Part shown: one piece after another, positions 1 through 9,300 of the stretch
Position numbering within the stretch: the stretch's first letter is position 1
Layout: each line of letters begins with the position of its first letter
DNA from: Pseudomonas sp. G2-4
GTDB taxonomy: Bacteria > Pseudomonadota > Gammaproteobacteria > Pseudomonadales > Pseudomonadaceae
Assembly (NCBI RefSeq): GCF_030064125.1
Contig: NZ_CP125957.1
Coordinates: forward strand, 6,554,001-6,618,000
Length of the DNA stretch: 64,000 nt
Reading direction: 5' to 3'
The notes under the pieces: generated by a model
Told to the model about the DNA's origin: nothing
The model's input: only the letters and a program-made list of their open reading frames with translations
Database searches by the model: none
Program-made: the position numbers and the translations under genes

Positions 1-6
1 ATTGTT

Positions 7-879
7 TCAGCGAATGTGCGCAAGGACACCCTGTAGCTCATCAAGTGAGTTATAGCCAATCACCAATTGCCCTTTGCCCTTCTTACCGTGGCGAATCTGC
101 ACCGCAGAGCCCAGGCGCTCGGCCAGGCGCTGCTCCAGGCGAGCGATATCCGGATCGGTTTTAGGCGCTTCGACAGGGGCCGGTTTGCCGCTCAGCCACT
201 GACGCACCAGTGCCTCGGTTTGGCGCACGGTGAGGCCTCGTGCGACAACATGTCGCGCCCCTTCAACTTGTTGATTTTCCGGCAAACCGAGCAATGCCCG
301 GGCATGACCCATTTCCAGATCACCGTGGGACAACATGGTCTTGATGACTTCCGGCAGCGCAATCAGCCGCAACAGATTGGCCACGGTTACGCGGGACTTG
401 CCCACCGCTTCGGCGACCTGTTGCTGGGTCAACTGGAACTCCTGCTGCAAACGTTGCAGGGCCACGGCTTCTTCAATCGGGTTGAGGTCTTCACGCTGGA
501 TGTTCTCGATCAGCGCCATGGCAATGGCGGTTTCATCCGGCACATCACGGACCATCGCCGGGATGGTTTCCTGGCCGGCCTGCTGGCTGGCGCGCCAGCG
601 ACGTTCGCCGGCGATGATCTCAAAGCGTCCGTTGGCGATCGGACGCACCACGATCGGCTGCATCACGCCCTGGCTCTTGATCGACAGGGCCAGTTCTTCC
701 AACGCCTGGGGATCCATGTCCCGACGTGGCTGATATTTGCCACGCTGGATCAGGTCCAGAGGCAGGTGCTGCAACTCGCGCTGATCGACCTGCACGGCCT
801 GCTCTTCCAGCGAACTGACAGTGGGACCACTGAGCAGTGCATCCAGTCCACGTCCGAGACCTCGTTTCTTGACGGCCAT
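7..879 (-). CDS. parB: Chromosome-partitioning protein ParB (290 aa)
   Basis: CTP-dependent sliding clamp that loads at parS sites and works with ParA to segregate the replicated origin. Visible: a basic N-terminus (KKRGLGRGLDALL) that in this family contacts ParA, the ParB/Srx CTP-binding fold with YQPRRDMD near residue 50 and GERRWRASQQ near 92, then a helix-turn-helix (QQVAEAVGKSRVTVANLL, about 150-170) that reads parS, and a C-terminal dimerisation region. Length is normal. It lies 9 bp downstream of parA on the same strand, so the two are co-transcribed. Two parS sites are present at 12406-12421 and 13036-13051. Family function is established; assignment here rests on clear motifs. Confidence 0.97.
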   Translation of the reverse strand: MAVKKRGLGRGLDALLSGPTVSSLEEQAVQVDQRELQHLPLDLIQRGKYQPRRDMDPQALEELALSIKSQGVMQPIVVRPIANGRFEIIAGERRWRASQQAGQETIPAMVRDVPDETAIAMALIENIQREDLNPIEEAVALQRLQQEFQLTQQQVAEAVGKSRVTVANLLRLIALPEVIKTMLSHGDLEMGHARALLGLPENQQVEGARHVVARGLTVRQTEALVRQWLSGKPAPVEAPKTDPDIARLEQRLAERLGSAVQIRHGKKGKGQLVIGYNSLDELQGVLAHIR

Positions 880-888
880 GGGGTTTCC

Positions 889-1686
889 TTAAGTTGGCTG
901 GGCTGCAGCGGTGCGTGGATTACGGCGCTGACGGCGAACCATCTCGCCTGCCAGGGCCAGGTAGGCCAGCGCACCGCGGGATTGTTTGTCGTAGGCCAAG
1001 GCCGGCATGCCGTAGCTCGGTGCTTCGGCCAGGCGGATGTTACGCGGAATGACCGTGTCGTAGAGTTGCTCGCCGAAGTGTTCCTTGAGCTGGGCCGATA
1101 CGTCGTTCATCAGGCTCAGGCGCGGGTCGTACATGGTCCGCAGCAGCCCTTCGACTTTCAGTTCCGGGTTCAGCAGTTCGGCGATGCGCTTGATGTTATC
1201 CACAAGGTCGCTCAAGCCTTCAAGGGCGAAGTACTCGCACTGCATGGGGATAATCACCCCATCGGCGGCCACCAGGGCATTGAGGGTCAGCATCGACAGC
1301 GACGGCGGACAATCAATCAGGATGTAGTCGTAGTTTTCCCGGATCGGCGCCAAGGCGCTACGCAGACGGCTTTCCTTCATCTGCATTTCCAGCAGCACCA
1401 CTTCGGCGGCCGTCAGGTCACGGTTGGCCGGCAGCAGTTGATAACCGCCGTGTTCGGAAAAATGCATAGCCTGACCCAGATCGCACTCTCCGATCAGGAC
1501 GTCGTAGATGGAGTTTTCCAGGCCATGTTTATCCACACCGCTACCCATGGTGGCGTTGCCCTGTGGATCGAGATCGATCAACAGCACCCGGCGCTTGGTC
1601 GCGACCAGGGATGCTGCGAGGTTGATACAGGTGGTGGTCTTGCCCACACCACCCTTCTGGTTCGCTATCGCGAATACCTTAGCCAT
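889..1686 (-). CDS. parA: Chromosome-partitioning ATPase ParA/Soj (265 aa)
   Basis: Deviant-Walker ATPase that binds the nucleoid non-specifically and moves ParB-parS complexes. The start MAKVFAIANQKGGVGKTTT is preferred because the Walker A motif KGGVGKTT then falls at the usual residues 11-18; an in-frame ATG six codons upstream would add a non-conserved hexapeptide. Further motifs are LIDLDPQGNAT near residue 40 and the Walker B IDCPPSLS near 120. It precedes parB by 9 bp and follows rsmG by 18 bp, giving the usual mnmG-rsmG-parA-parB order next to oriC. Confidence 0.97.
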   Translation of the reverse strand: MAKVFAIANQKGGVGKTTTCINLAASLVATKRRVLLIDLDPQGNATMGSGVDKHGLENSIYDVLIGECDLGQAMHFSEHGGYQLLPANRDLTAAEVVLLEMQMKESRLRSALAPIRENYDYILIDCPPSLSMLTLNALVAADGVIIPMQCEYFALEGLSDLVDNIKRIAELLNPELKVEGLLRTMYDPRLSLMNDVSAQLKEHFGEQLYDTVIPRNIRLAEAPSYGMPALAYDKQSRGALAYLALAGEMVRRQRRNPRTAAAQPT

Positions 1687-1704
1687 TCTTGCTTGTGTTC
1701 CCAA

Positions 1705-2349
1705 TCATGCCGTGCGGCGCAGTATCAGCAGATGGCGTTGGCCTTGGCAACCGGGTACGGCCAAGGCGTGTTCGCTATCGAGGTGGAAGTCTGCCGGCAA
1801 TGCTACCAGCTCATCGGCCGGATGAACGCCCTTCATTGCCAGCCAGCGCGTGTCGGCGTCGCCCAGATGGCGAGTCCAGTTGCTGAAGTTCTCCATGCTG
1901 CTGAACGCCCGGGAGATGATCCCGTTGAAAGGTTGTGCAGGCTGGAACGCTTCGACACGGCTGTGGATAACTTGCAGGTTATCCAGTTTGAGTTCGAGTT
2001 TGACCTGGGTGAGGAAACGGGTTTTTTTGCCGTTGCTGTCCAGGCAGGTCACTTGCGAGTCCGGAAACAGGATCGCCAATGGGATTCCCGGCATACCACC
2101 GCCACTGCCGACATCGAGCCAGCGACCGTTTTCGATGAAGGACATGACGCTCAGGCTGTCGAGCAGATGCCGGGAGACCATTTCATCCGGATCGCGCACC
2201 GCTGTCAGGTTGTAAGCCTTGTTCCATTTGATCAACAACGCCAGATAACCCAGCAATTGCGCGTGCTGGGCTTCGCTCAGGCTGACGCCGAGCTGACGGG
2301 CACCTGTGGATAACTCTTCGGCGTGTTGCGAGGTGACCATCGAACTCAA
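1705..2349 (-). CDS. rsmG: 16S rRNA (guanine-527-N7)-methyltransferase RsmG
   Basis: SAM-dependent methyltransferase acting on G527 of 16S rRNA. The SAM-binding loop [15 protein letters not shown] lies near residue 78 and the family motif [23 protein letters not shown] near 44-66. The start is ambiguous: a TTG at 2347-2349 overlaps the mnmG stop codon (214 aa), while an ATG three codons downstream (2338-2340) gives 211 aa; coupling to mnmG makes the TTG plausible. Two perfect DnaA boxes (1962-1970 and 2305-2313) lie inside the coding sequence. Confidence 0.95.
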   Translation of the reverse strand: MSSMVTSQHAEELSTGARQLGVSLSEAQHAQLLGYLALLIKWNKAYNLTAVRDPDEMVSRHLLDSLSVMSFIENGRWLDVGSGGGMPGIPLAILFPDSQVTCLDSNGKKTRFLTQVKLELKLDNLQVIHSRVEAFQPAQPFNGIISRAFSSMENFSNWTRHLGDADTRWLAMKGVHPADELVALPADFHLDSEHALAVPGCQGQRHLLILRRTA

Positions 2350-4247
2350 GCGCTTTGCTCCAACTGACGGCCCGCGCCGCGTTTTTTCAAATGAATCATC
2401 AACAGGGAAATGGCCGCCGGGGTCACGCCGGGGATGCGCGAAGCCTGGCCCAGGGTTTCTGGACGGGTTGCACCGAGCTTGCTCTGGATTTCTTTCGACA
2501 ACCCGGAAATGCCCGTGTAATCGATATCCACAGGCAGCTTCGTGTCTTCACTGGCGCGCAGGCGGGCGATTTCGTCTTGCTGACGGTCGATGTAGCCGGC
2601 GTATTTGGTCTTGATCTCGACCTGTTCGGCCACCTGCGGATCTTCCGCGCCCTGGCCGGTGACTTCCACCAGCCCGACGTAATCGATTTCCGGCCGGCTC
2701 AAGAGATTGAGCAGGTTGTATTCGTGGGTCAGCGGCGTGCCGAATTTCGCTGCAATGGCATCGCCCTGCTCGGTACCGGGACGAACCCAGGTACTTTTCA
2801 GACGCTGCTCTTCCAGCTCGATGCTCTCGCGTTTCTTGCAGAACGCGGCCCAACGGACATCATCCACCAGCCCCAGCTCACGACCTTTCTCGGTCAGGCG
2901 CAGGTCGGCGTTGTCTTCGCGAAGGATCAGGCGATATTCCGCACGGGAAGTGAACATCCGATACGGCTCCTGGGTACCCAGGGTAATCAGGTCATCCACA
3001 AGTACACCGATGTACGCCTCATCGCGACGCGGGCACCAGCTGTCCTTGCCCTGGGCACGCAGTGCAGCGTTGGCCCCGGCCAGCAGGCCTTGGGCACCGG
3101 CCTCTTCGTAACCGGTGGTGCCATTGATTTGCCCGGCGAAGAACAGACCGCCAATGACTTTGGTTTCCAGGCTGTACTTCAGGTCACGAGGATCGAAGTA
3201 ATCGTATTCGATGGCGTAGCCCGGGCGAACGATGTGGGCGTTTTCCATGCCGCGAATCGACTGCACGATCTGCAATTGCACATCGAACGGCAGGGAGGTG
3301 GAGATCCCGTTCGGGTATAGCTCGTGAGTCGTCAGGCCTTCGGGCTCGATGAAGACCTGGTGGCTTTCCTTGTCGGCAAACCGATGGATCTTGTCTTCGA
3401 TCGATGGGCAATAACGCGGGCCAATCCCTTCGATTTCACCGGCAGCGGAATACATCGGCGAACGATCAAGGTTCGCCGCAATGATTTCATGGGTGCGGGC
3501 ATTGGTATGGGTGATCCAGCAACTGACTTGCCGTGGATGCTGTTCCTTGTTGCCCATGAACGACATTACCGGGATCGGCGTATCACCAGGCTGCTCGGTC
3601 ATCACCGAGAAATCCACGGACCGACCGTCGATACGCGGTGGCGTACCGGTTTTCAAGCGCCCGACACGCAATGGCAGCTCACGCAGACGATGAGCCAGAG
3701 CAATCGACGGCGGATCACCAGCGCGACCGCCGGAAAAGTTCTGCAAACCAATGTGGATAAGTCCACCGAGGAATGTCCCGGTGGTCAGCACTACGGAATC
3801 GGCGAGGAAACGCAGGCCCATTTGCGTGACGACACCGCGTACCTGGTCTTGCTCGACGATCAGGTCATCGGCCGCTTGTTGAAATATCCACAGGTTCGGC
3901 TGGTTTTCCAGGATCTCGCGGACAGCGGCCTTGTACAAAACTCGGTCGGCCTGGGCGCGAGTAGCACGCACGGCGGGACCTTTGCGGCTGTTCAACACGC
4001 GAAACTGGATACCGCCCTTATCAGTGGCCATGGCCATCGCACCACCGAGGGCATCGATTTCCTTGACCAGGTGACTTTTGCCGATCCCGCCAATGGCAGG
4101 GTTGCAGCTCATGGCGCCGAGGGTTTCCACGTTATGCGTCAGCAGCAGGGTTTTTGCTCCCATGCGGGCTGATGCAAGTGCTGCCTCGGTACCGGCATGA
4201 CCGCCGCCGATGACGATCACTTCAAAACGGGAAGGGAAATCCACCAC
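2346..4247 (-). CDS. mnmG: tRNA uridine-5-carboxymethylaminomethyl modification enzyme MnmG/GidA (633 aa)
   Basis: FAD-dependent partner of MnmE; together they install the cmnm5 group on the wobble U34 of certain tRNAs. The N-terminal Rossmann motif [16 protein letters not shown] (residues 10-25) binds FAD; the family signatures [20 protein letters not shown] and GTPPRIDGR follow. The start is GTG at 4245-4247, followed by a second GTG, and gives a length close to the E. coli protein. The stop overlaps the rsmG start. A perfect DnaA box lies at 3752-3760. MnmE is the next gene upstream across the AT-rich 4248-4808 spacer. Confidence 0.97.
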   Translation of the reverse strand: MVDFPSRFEVIVIGGGHAGTEAALASARMGAKTLLLTHNVETLGAMSCNPAIGGIGKSHLVKEIDALGGAMAMATDKGGIQFRVLNSRKGPAVRATRAQADRVLYKAAVREILENQPNLWIFQQAADDLIVEQDQVRGVVTQMGLRFLADSVVLTTGTFLGGLIHIGLQNFSGGRAGDPPSIALAHRLRELPLRVGRLKTGTPPRIDGRSVDFSVMTEQPGDTPIPVMSFMGNKEQHPRQVSCWITHTNARTHEIIAANLDRSPMYSAAGEIEGIGPRYCPSIEDKIHRFADKESHQVFIEPEGLTTHELYPNGISTSLPFDVQLQIVQSIRGMENAHIVRPGYAIEYDYFDPRDLKYSLETKVIGGLFFAGQINGTTGYEEAGAQGLLAGANAALRAQGKDSWCPRRDEAYIGVLVDDLITLGTQEPYRMFTSRAEYRLILREDNADLRLTEKGRELGLVDDVRWAAFCKKRESIELEEQRLKSTWVRPGTEQGDAIAAKFGTPLTHEYNLLNLLSRPEIDYVGLVEVTGQGAEDPQVAEQVEIKTKYAGYIDRQQDEIARLRASEDTKLPVDIDYTGISGLSKEIQSKLGATRPETLGQASRIPGVTPAAISLLMIHLKKRGAGRQLEQSA

Positions 4248-4808
4248 GCACCTCGTGCCTGCTTAATTCAGGTAATTCGGAAAATAGGTCTTGAGCCTGG
4301 CCAGAGCGTTTTTCGAGCCAGGTCGGCAAGTATAGGGACTTCGCCTTGCCTAAAGAACCCTTTGCACAAAATTTAACCAGCTGTGGAAAACTCGCGGTTA
4401 AAGAAATTAAAAAGAAAGAAATTTATAAAACCTTTGTTTTTATGTTTATTCTTACTGAGCCACTTATCTGTGGATAGATTGCTACAGACCTTTATTATCA
4501 TAATGTACAGAGATTTTAAAACCTGTGGTCATGTGGCAATGAGAGGCTTGGATAACCGGTGTAAGCCTGTGGATGAATGGCATGGTTATCCACAGAGGCG
4601 GTTATCTTCAGTTTTCAAGGGGGTTTATCAACCTACCTTAAGGCCAGTTATTCACAGGGCTTAATCCGCTGAAATGGTCCTCTGCCGGACAGAACCTTGC
4701 CCACAGACAAGCCGCCACGAAGGGCAATCGTTCTGGACAGGAAGGAAACCGGACTGGGTTCGCCTCGATGTGCGGTCGAGTGACAGCCCGGTTTTTAGAG
4801 AAAGGAGG
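4248..4808. other. AT-rich mnmG-mnmE intergenic region with DnaA boxes (origin-like)
   Basis: 561 bp without a supported gene. The stretch 4365-4515 is strongly AT-rich, with runs such as AAAGAAATTAAAAAG and TTTGTTTTTATG, in sharp contrast to the GC-rich genes on both sides. A perfect DnaA box TTATCCACA sits at 4586-4594. Matches to the looser TTWTNCACA are at 4382-4390 (reverse) and 4648-4656, and one-mismatch boxes at 4469-4477 and 4568-4576. An AT-rich block flanked by DnaA boxes is the layout of a replication origin; the promoter of mnmG must also be here. That it is a second origin or a DnaA-controlled promoter is inference. Confidence 0.6.
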
Positions 4809-6179
4809 TTATTTGCCGATGCAGAAGCTGGAAAAGATTCGCCCCAGCAAGTCATCGGAGCTGAAAGCACCGGTGATTTCCCCAAGGGACTGTTGAGCCT
4901 GACGCAAATCTTCGGCCAGCAACTCACCAGCACCGGCCAGGGTCAATTGCGCGCGACCGTGCTCCAGCGCCGCGCTGGCGTGGCGCAGGGCTTCAAGGTG
5001 CCGACGGCGGGCGCTGAAGCTGCTTTCCGAGGTTTGCTCATAGCCCATGCAGGCCTTGAGGTGTTCGCGCAGCAACTCCAAGCCTTCTCCCGCCGATTTT
5101 GCGCTCAGGCTGATGGTCACATGGCCATCGCCGCTGACTTCCAACACAATCGCTTCCCCGGTCAGGTCGGCCTTGTTGCGAATCAAGGTGACTTTGGCCG
5201 GGTCCGGGCGGATCTCGAGGAATTCAGGCCACAGGGCAAATGGATCGTCCGCTTCCGGCGCGGTGGCATCCACCACCAGCAAGACCCGGTCGGCCTCGCC
5301 AATGGCCTTTAGTGCTCGTTCAACACCGATCTTCTCCACCTGGTCGTCGGTATCCCTCAAGCCTGCGGTGTCGACCACATGCAGTGGCATGCCGTCGATG
5401 TGGATATGTTCGCGCAGGATGTCCCGGGTCGTGCCGGCGATCTCAGTAACAATGGCGGCCTCACGACCGGCCAGAGCGTTCAATAGACTGGATTTGCCGG
5501 CGTTTGGCCGTCCGGCAATCACCACGGTCATGCCGTCGCGCAACAAAGCTCCCTGTCCCGCTTCGCGCAACACTGTGGATAACTCATCGCGTACCTTATC
5601 GAGCATGCTCAACACATGGCCATCGGCGAGGAAGTCTATTTCCTCTTCCGGAAAGTCGATCGCAGCCTCCACATAAATCCTCAAGCCGATCAATTGTTCG
5701 GTGAGGTTATGCACACGCTGTGAGAATGCACCCTGCAAGGAACGCAACGCATTGCGCGCGGCCTGGGCAGAACTGGCTTCGATCAAATCGGCGATGGCCT
5801 CAGCCTGGGCCAGGTCGAGCTTGTCGTTGAGGAACGCCCGCTCACTGAACTCCCCCGGCCGGGCCAGGCGACAGCCCAGTTCCAGGCAACGCTTGAGCAA
5901 CATGTCCAACACGATCGGACCGCCGTGTCCCTGCAGTTCCAGGACGTCCTCACCGGTGAAGGAGTTGGGGCCCGGGAAATACAAGGCCAGGCCTTCGTCG
6001 AGCACCTGCTGGTCATCACTGAAGAACGGTCCGTAGTGGGCAAACCGCGGTTTAAGTTCACGGCCGCTGATAGCCTTGGCCGCGACACTGGCCAAAGGTC
6101 CGGAAATACGGACGATGCCGACCCCTCCACGACCTTGGGCGGTGGCAACGGCAGCAATGGTTTCACGCGGTACGCTCAT
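4809..6179 (-). CDS. mnmE: tRNA modification GTPase MnmE/TrmE (456 aa)
   Basis: GTPase forming the MnmE-MnmG complex for tRNA U34 modification. The start [13 protein letters not shown] is chosen because the conserved N-terminus begins there; an upstream in-frame ATG would add six residues. The N-terminal folate-binding domain is followed by an embedded G domain: G1 [12 protein letters not shown] near residue 223, G3 DTAGLRDT near 270, G4 NKAD near 335. It ends in the diagnostic CIGK, whose Cys is catalytic. A perfect DnaA box (5574-5582) lies within the gene. A hairpin separates it from upstream yidC. Confidence 0.97.
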   Translation of the reverse strand: MSVPRETIAAVATAQGRGGVGIVRISGPLASVAAKAISGRELKPRFAHYGPFFSDDQQVLDEGLALYFPGPNSFTGEDVLELQGHGGPIVLDMLLKRCLELGCRLARPGEFSERAFLNDKLDLAQAEAIADLIEASSAQAARNALRSLQGAFSQRVHNLTEQLIGLRIYVEAAIDFPEEEIDFLADGHVLSMLDKVRDELSTVLREAGQGALLRDGMTVVIAGRPNAGKSSLLNALAGREAAIVTEIAGTTRDILREHIHIDGMPLHVVDTAGLRDTDDQVEKIGVERALKAIGEADRVLLVVDATAPEADDPFALWPEFLEIRPDPAKVTLIRNKADLTGEAIVLEVSGDGHVTISLSAKSAGEGLELLREHLKACMGYEQTSESSFSARRRHLEALRHASAALEHGRAQLTLAGAGELLAEDLRQAQQSLGEITGAFSSDDLLGRIFSSFCIGK

Positions 6180-6210
6180 AAACCGGTATCCAGACAAAAG
6201 TGGCAGATAG

Positions 6211-6237
6211 CAAAACGCCCCACTAGGGGGCGTTTTG
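6211..6237 (-). terminator. Hairpin terminator between yidC and mnmE
   Basis: An 11-bp stem CAAAACGCCCC paired with GGGGCGTTTTG around a short loop, with T-rich ends on both strands. It sits 20 bp downstream of the yidC stop and upstream of mnmE, so it probably ends or attenuates the rpmH-rnpA-yidD-yidC transcript. Confidence 0.7.
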
Positions 6238-6242
6238 TGTGG

Positions 6243-6251
6243 TTATCCACA
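6243..6251 (+). promoter_or_regulatory. DnaA box between yidC and mnmE
   Basis: Perfect TTATCCACA immediately after the yidC stop codon and next to the hairpin at 6211-6237. One of sixteen perfect boxes in the first 25.1 kb of the window. Confidence 0.7.
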
Positions 6252-6258
6252 GAGCAAG

Positions 6259-7941
6259 TTACGCCTCGGCTTTTTTCGCAGCCGCTTCGATCTTACGCGT
6301 GATGTACCACTGTTGAGTAATGGACAACACGTTGTTCACAACCCAGTACAGCACCAGGCCTGCTGGGAACCACAGGAAGAAGAAGGTGAAAATAATCGGC
6401 ATCATCTTCATGACCTTCGCTTGCATCGGGTCCGGAGGTGTCGGGTTCAGCTGCTGCTGGATGAACATGGTCGCGCCCATGATGATCGGCAGGATAAAGA
6501 ACGGATCCTTGATCGACAGGTCGGTAATCCACAGCATGAACGGTGCCTGACGCATCTCCACGCTTTCCAGCAGAACCCAGTACAGCGCCAGGAACACAGG
6601 CATTTGTACGAGAATCGGCAAGCAACCACCCAACGGGTTGATCTTCTCCTTCTTGTACAACTCCATCATGGCCTGGGACATTTTCTGCCGGTCGTCGCCA
6701 TGTTGTTCTTTCAGAGCGGCCAGTTTCGGTGCCACTGCGCGCATGCGCGCCATGGATTTGTAACTGGCTGCCGACAATGGGAAGAAGATCCCCTTGATCA
6801 GCATGGTCAGGAAGATGATCGACCAGCCCCAGTTACCGACGAGGCTGTGGATATGTTGCAGCAGCCAGAAGATCGGCTGGGCAATGAACCACAGGAAACC
6901 GTAGTCCACGGTCAGTTCCAGACCTGGGGACAACTCTTTCAATACCGCCTGGCTTTTTGGACCGGCATACAGAATGGCACTGGTCTCGACTTTCGCACCT
7001 GGCGCGGCAGTCAATGCCGGGCCGGTGTAGCCGACGATGTAGTTGCCTTTGCTGTCTTTACGCGTCTGGACGACGTTGCTTTCGCCCTTCTGCGGGATCC
7101 AGGCAGTTACAAAGTAGTGCTGCAACCAGGCAACCCAGCCGCCCTGAACGGTTTCCTTGAGCTGCGCCTTGTCCATGTCTTTCATGGACACTTTCTTGTA
7201 CGGCTCCGAACTTGTCCACAGGGCTGCGCCCAGGTAAGTCGCGGTACCGGTGGCAGTGCTCGACGACGGATCAGAACTGGCGTCACGCTTCAGTTGCGCA
7301 AACATCGCACCGGACCAGGACTGAGCGCTCTGGTTGTCAATCAAATAGGAAACGGTCACGTCGTACAGGCCACGTTTCAAGGCGAAACGCTTGATGTAGT
7401 TGACGCCGTCCTTGCTGAACTTCAGGTCCACGACCAACTGGTCCTGACCGTCAGCCAGTTGAAAAGTCTTCTTCTCGGCGGAGTAAACCGGGCGACCGGC
7501 CGGGCTTGCGTCCGGGCCATTGGTGCCAATCAGGCCACTTTGGGCCAAATAGGTCAGCTCGTTGCCGTTGTCGAACAGCTGGAACGGAATGTCCGGATGA
7601 TCCTGGCGACGTGGATACAACGGCAGCTTCAGCTGGGCGATGTCACCACCTTGTGGATCGATTGCCAGTTCAAGCACATCGGTCTTGACCTGAATCAGAT
7701 CCTTGCTCGCAGCCACGGGGGCTTCGGCTGGGGCACTGGTATCGTTTGCCGCGCGCGGAATATCGTCATTGCTGGCAGCGGTGGTACCCGTTGGGGTGTC
7801 CGGCAGGCTCGGTGCGGTATTGCTGGCTGCAACATTCTGAGTCGGCAGGGCAGCCTGGCCATAGTCCTGGTTCCATTTAAGGACCATGACGTAGGACACG
7901 ATTGCCAGGGCGACGATCAGGATCGTGCGTTTGATATCCAT
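6259..7941 (-). CDS. yidC: Membrane protein insertase YidC (560 aa)
   Basis: Inserts and folds inner-membrane proteins, alone or with SecYEG. The N-terminal anchor (about residues 5-22) is followed by a low-complexity Ala/Thr/Pro linker, the large periplasmic P1 beta-domain (about 75-340) and the conserved five-helix core: FLWFIAQPIFWLLQHIH, NWGWSIIFLTMLIKG, and the hydrophilic cytoplasmic loop MKALKEQHGDDRQKMSQ-like segment, ending with the basic tail ITRKIEAAAKKAEA. Length is typical of gammaproteobacterial YidC. It lies 2 bp after yidD in the conserved rpmH-rnpA-yidD-yidC cluster. Confidence 0.97.
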   Translation of the reverse strand: MDIKRTILIVALAIVSYVMVLKWNQDYGQAALPTQNVAASNTAPSLPDTPTGTTAASNDDIPRAANDTSAPAEAPVAASKDLIQVKTDVLELAIDPQGGDIAQLKLPLYPRRQDHPDIPFQLFDNGNELTYLAQSGLIGTNGPDASPAGRPVYSAEKKTFQLADGQDQLVVDLKFSKDGVNYIKRFALKRGLYDVTVSYLIDNQSAQSWSGAMFAQLKRDASSDPSSSTATGTATYLGAALWTSSEPYKKVSMKDMDKAQLKETVQGGWVAWLQHYFVTAWIPQKGESNVVQTRKDSKGNYIVGYTGPALTAAPGAKVETSAILYAGPKSQAVLKELSPGLELTVDYGFLWFIAQPIFWLLQHIHSLVGNWGWSIIFLTMLIKGIFFPLSAASYKSMARMRAVAPKLAALKEQHGDDRQKMSQAMMELYKKEKINPLGGCLPILVQMPVFLALYWVLLESVEMRQAPFMLWITDLSIKDPFFILPIIMGATMFIQQQLNPTPPDPMQAKVMKMMPIIFTFFFLWFPAGLVLYWVVNNVLSITQQWYITRKIEAAAKKAEA

Positions 7942-7943
7942 GA

Positions 7944-8189
7944 TTACTCGGCCATCGAAGAAGAACGGGAGGTAGGGATAGGCGGAACCGGGTCATAACC
8001 GCCGGGATTCCACGGATGACAGCGACCTAAACGACGAAAGGTCAGCCAGCCACCGCGCAGAAGGCCATGATTTTCTATGGCTTCATACGCGTAGCAGGAA
8101 CAACTGGGGTAGAAACGACAGTGACTGGCCATCAGGGGACTAATGGCATAGCGATAAAACTGGATCGGAACGAGTGCCAGTTTACGCAT
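7944..8189 (-). CDS. yidD: Membrane protein insertion efficiency factor YidD (81 aa)
   Basis: Small membrane-associated protein that supports YidC-dependent insertion. The signature [20 protein letters not shown] (residues 12-31) and the Cys-rich YPSCSCYA followed by [12 protein letters not shown] are characteristic. It overlaps the 3' end of rnpA by 8 bp and is followed by yidC after 2 bp, indicating translational coupling. Confidence 0.95.
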   Translation of the reverse strand: MRKLALVPIQFYRYAISPLMASHCRFYPSCSCYAYEAIENHGLLRGGWLTFRRLGRCHPWNPGGYDPVPPIPTSRSSSMAE

Positions 8190-8583
8190 CGGGACTGTCT
8201 ACCCCTACAGTTTCGGTGTTGACTGCTGGTACTGGCTTGTTGCGTGCCAGACGCTTCCAGAGCTTGCCGAAATGCTGAATCAATTCGGGGTTTTCTACAT
8301 CACCCAAACCTTTGCGCGCGACGATAACGATGTCCCAACCGACCAGTGAATCCTGGTTCAGGCGAAACGATTCGCGCATCAGACGTTTGAGGCGATTGCG
8401 CTGAACGGAGAGCTTGACGCTCTTTTTCCCGATAACCAGCCCTAGTCGGGGGTGATCGAGATCGTTGTTGCGCGCAAGGAGCAGGAGATTTTTCCCCGGA
8501 ACCTTGCCGGTAGGGGAGTCAAAGACTGCCTTGAAATGCCGGGGGGTAAGCAGACGCTTTTCCCGACTGAAGTCCTGACTCAC
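8182..8583 (-). CDS. rnpA: Ribonuclease P protein component RnpA (133 aa)
   Basis: Basic protein that binds RNase P RNA for 5' maturation of tRNAs. The start is a GTG at 8581-8583 ([14 protein letters not shown]), only 16 bp after the rpmH stop; longer upstream extension would run into rpmH. The conserved RNR segment ([17 protein letters not shown], about residues 60-76) and FDSPTGKV support the call. The C-terminal tail after residue 115 is variable. Confidence 0.95.
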   Translation of the reverse strand: MSQDFSREKRLLTPRHFKAVFDSPTGKVPGKNLLLLARNNDLDHPRLGLVIGKKSVKLSVQRNRLKRLMRESFRLNQDSLVGWDIVIVARKGLGDVENPELIQHFGKLWKRLARNKPVPAVNTETVGVDSPDA

Positions 8584-8599
8584 CTCCAGTGCCGGATTA

Positions 8600-8734
8600 T
8601 CAAACTGCCAGACGCGCACGACCTTTGGCGCGGCGACGCGACAGGACGGCACGACCGTTCTTGGTAGCCATGCGAGCACGGAAACCGTGGGTACGAGCGC
8701 GTTTGATAGTGCTTGGTTGGAAAGTACGTTTCAT
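8600..8734 (-). CDS. rpmH: 50S ribosomal protein L34 (44 aa)
   Basis: Translation on the minus strand begins [18 protein letters not shown] and ends GRARLAV, the almost invariant L34 sequence at its normal 44 residues. It is the first gene of the rpmH-rnpA-yidD-yidC cluster, and its upstream region is the oriC spacer shared with the divergent dnaA. Confidence 0.98.
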   Translation of the reverse strand: MKRTFQPSTIKRARTHGFRARMATKNGRAVLSRRRAKGRARLAV

Positions 8735-9300
8735 GTCGTGTTACCTGGTTCGTCCACAACGGGCCGGAATGGCCCCCGTTTTAAGAGACCGGGGATTCTA
8801 GAGAAAGCAAGCCTCTAGGTCAATTTCCAACCAGCGTTTCCTTCAAATAGATCTCCAGCCGCTTCGATGGATTCACTCCGCAGCGCTAGATATAGAAATA
8901 AAGAAGGGAATTATTTAAAGCTTTTCTGTAAAGCTTATAAAAGCAAGGGTGGCCGTTGCCTGTGGATAACAGCGCTTAGCCCTTGTAATTCAGCATGTAC
9001 AGAGAATGACAACTACAAGGGAAAGCAGTGGTCAGCCTGTGCTGCGCTGTCGGATAAGCTGTGTGTGGAATGGCTAGTTATCCACAGGGCGGTTACCCAC
9101 AGACTTTCACCCCTACTTGTGCAACGACCTCAAGGGTGGTTATCCACAGAGCTTATCCACCGACCGCCTGTCGTCTTTCTCTCTGTTAAGGCATTGATAA
9201 ATCATGGGCGATCAGCAACCTGCATGTGGATAAGTGGACGTCTGCTCGCTACAATGGCCGCTTGTTTTTGCCTCACCGGCTTTCAACTTAGGGGATATCC
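8735..9300. other. oriC: Chromosomal replication origin (oriC) between rpmH and dnaA
   Basis: 566-bp non-coding region at the classical Pseudomonas origin position. Perfect DnaA boxes are at 8961-8969 (reverse), 9078-9086, 9140-9148 and 9225-9233 (reverse); near matches TTACCCACA at 9093-9101 and TTATCCACC at 9153-9161. An AT-rich stretch, 8888-8942, with two AAGCTT sites, is a likely unwinding element on the rpmH side of the boxes. Divergent promoters for rpmH and dnaA must also lie here. Open frames across the region have no credible protein content. Confidence 0.93.

Noticed and set aside
67..2313. Very long plus-strand open frame opposite parB, parA and rsmG
   Set aside because: It is antisense to three well-conserved genes, its product is rich in His/Gln/Arg of the kind produced by reading GC-rich genes backward, and no domain is recognisable.
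4383..4664. Small plus-strand frame in the mnmG-mnmE spacer
   Set aside because: AT-rich, Lys/Phe/Leu-heavy product from origin-like DNA, no ribosome-binding site.
6235..7998. Plus-strand open frame opposite yidC
   Set aside because: Shadow of yidC; composition is His/Gln/Arg-rich and no ribosome-binding site or family is evident.
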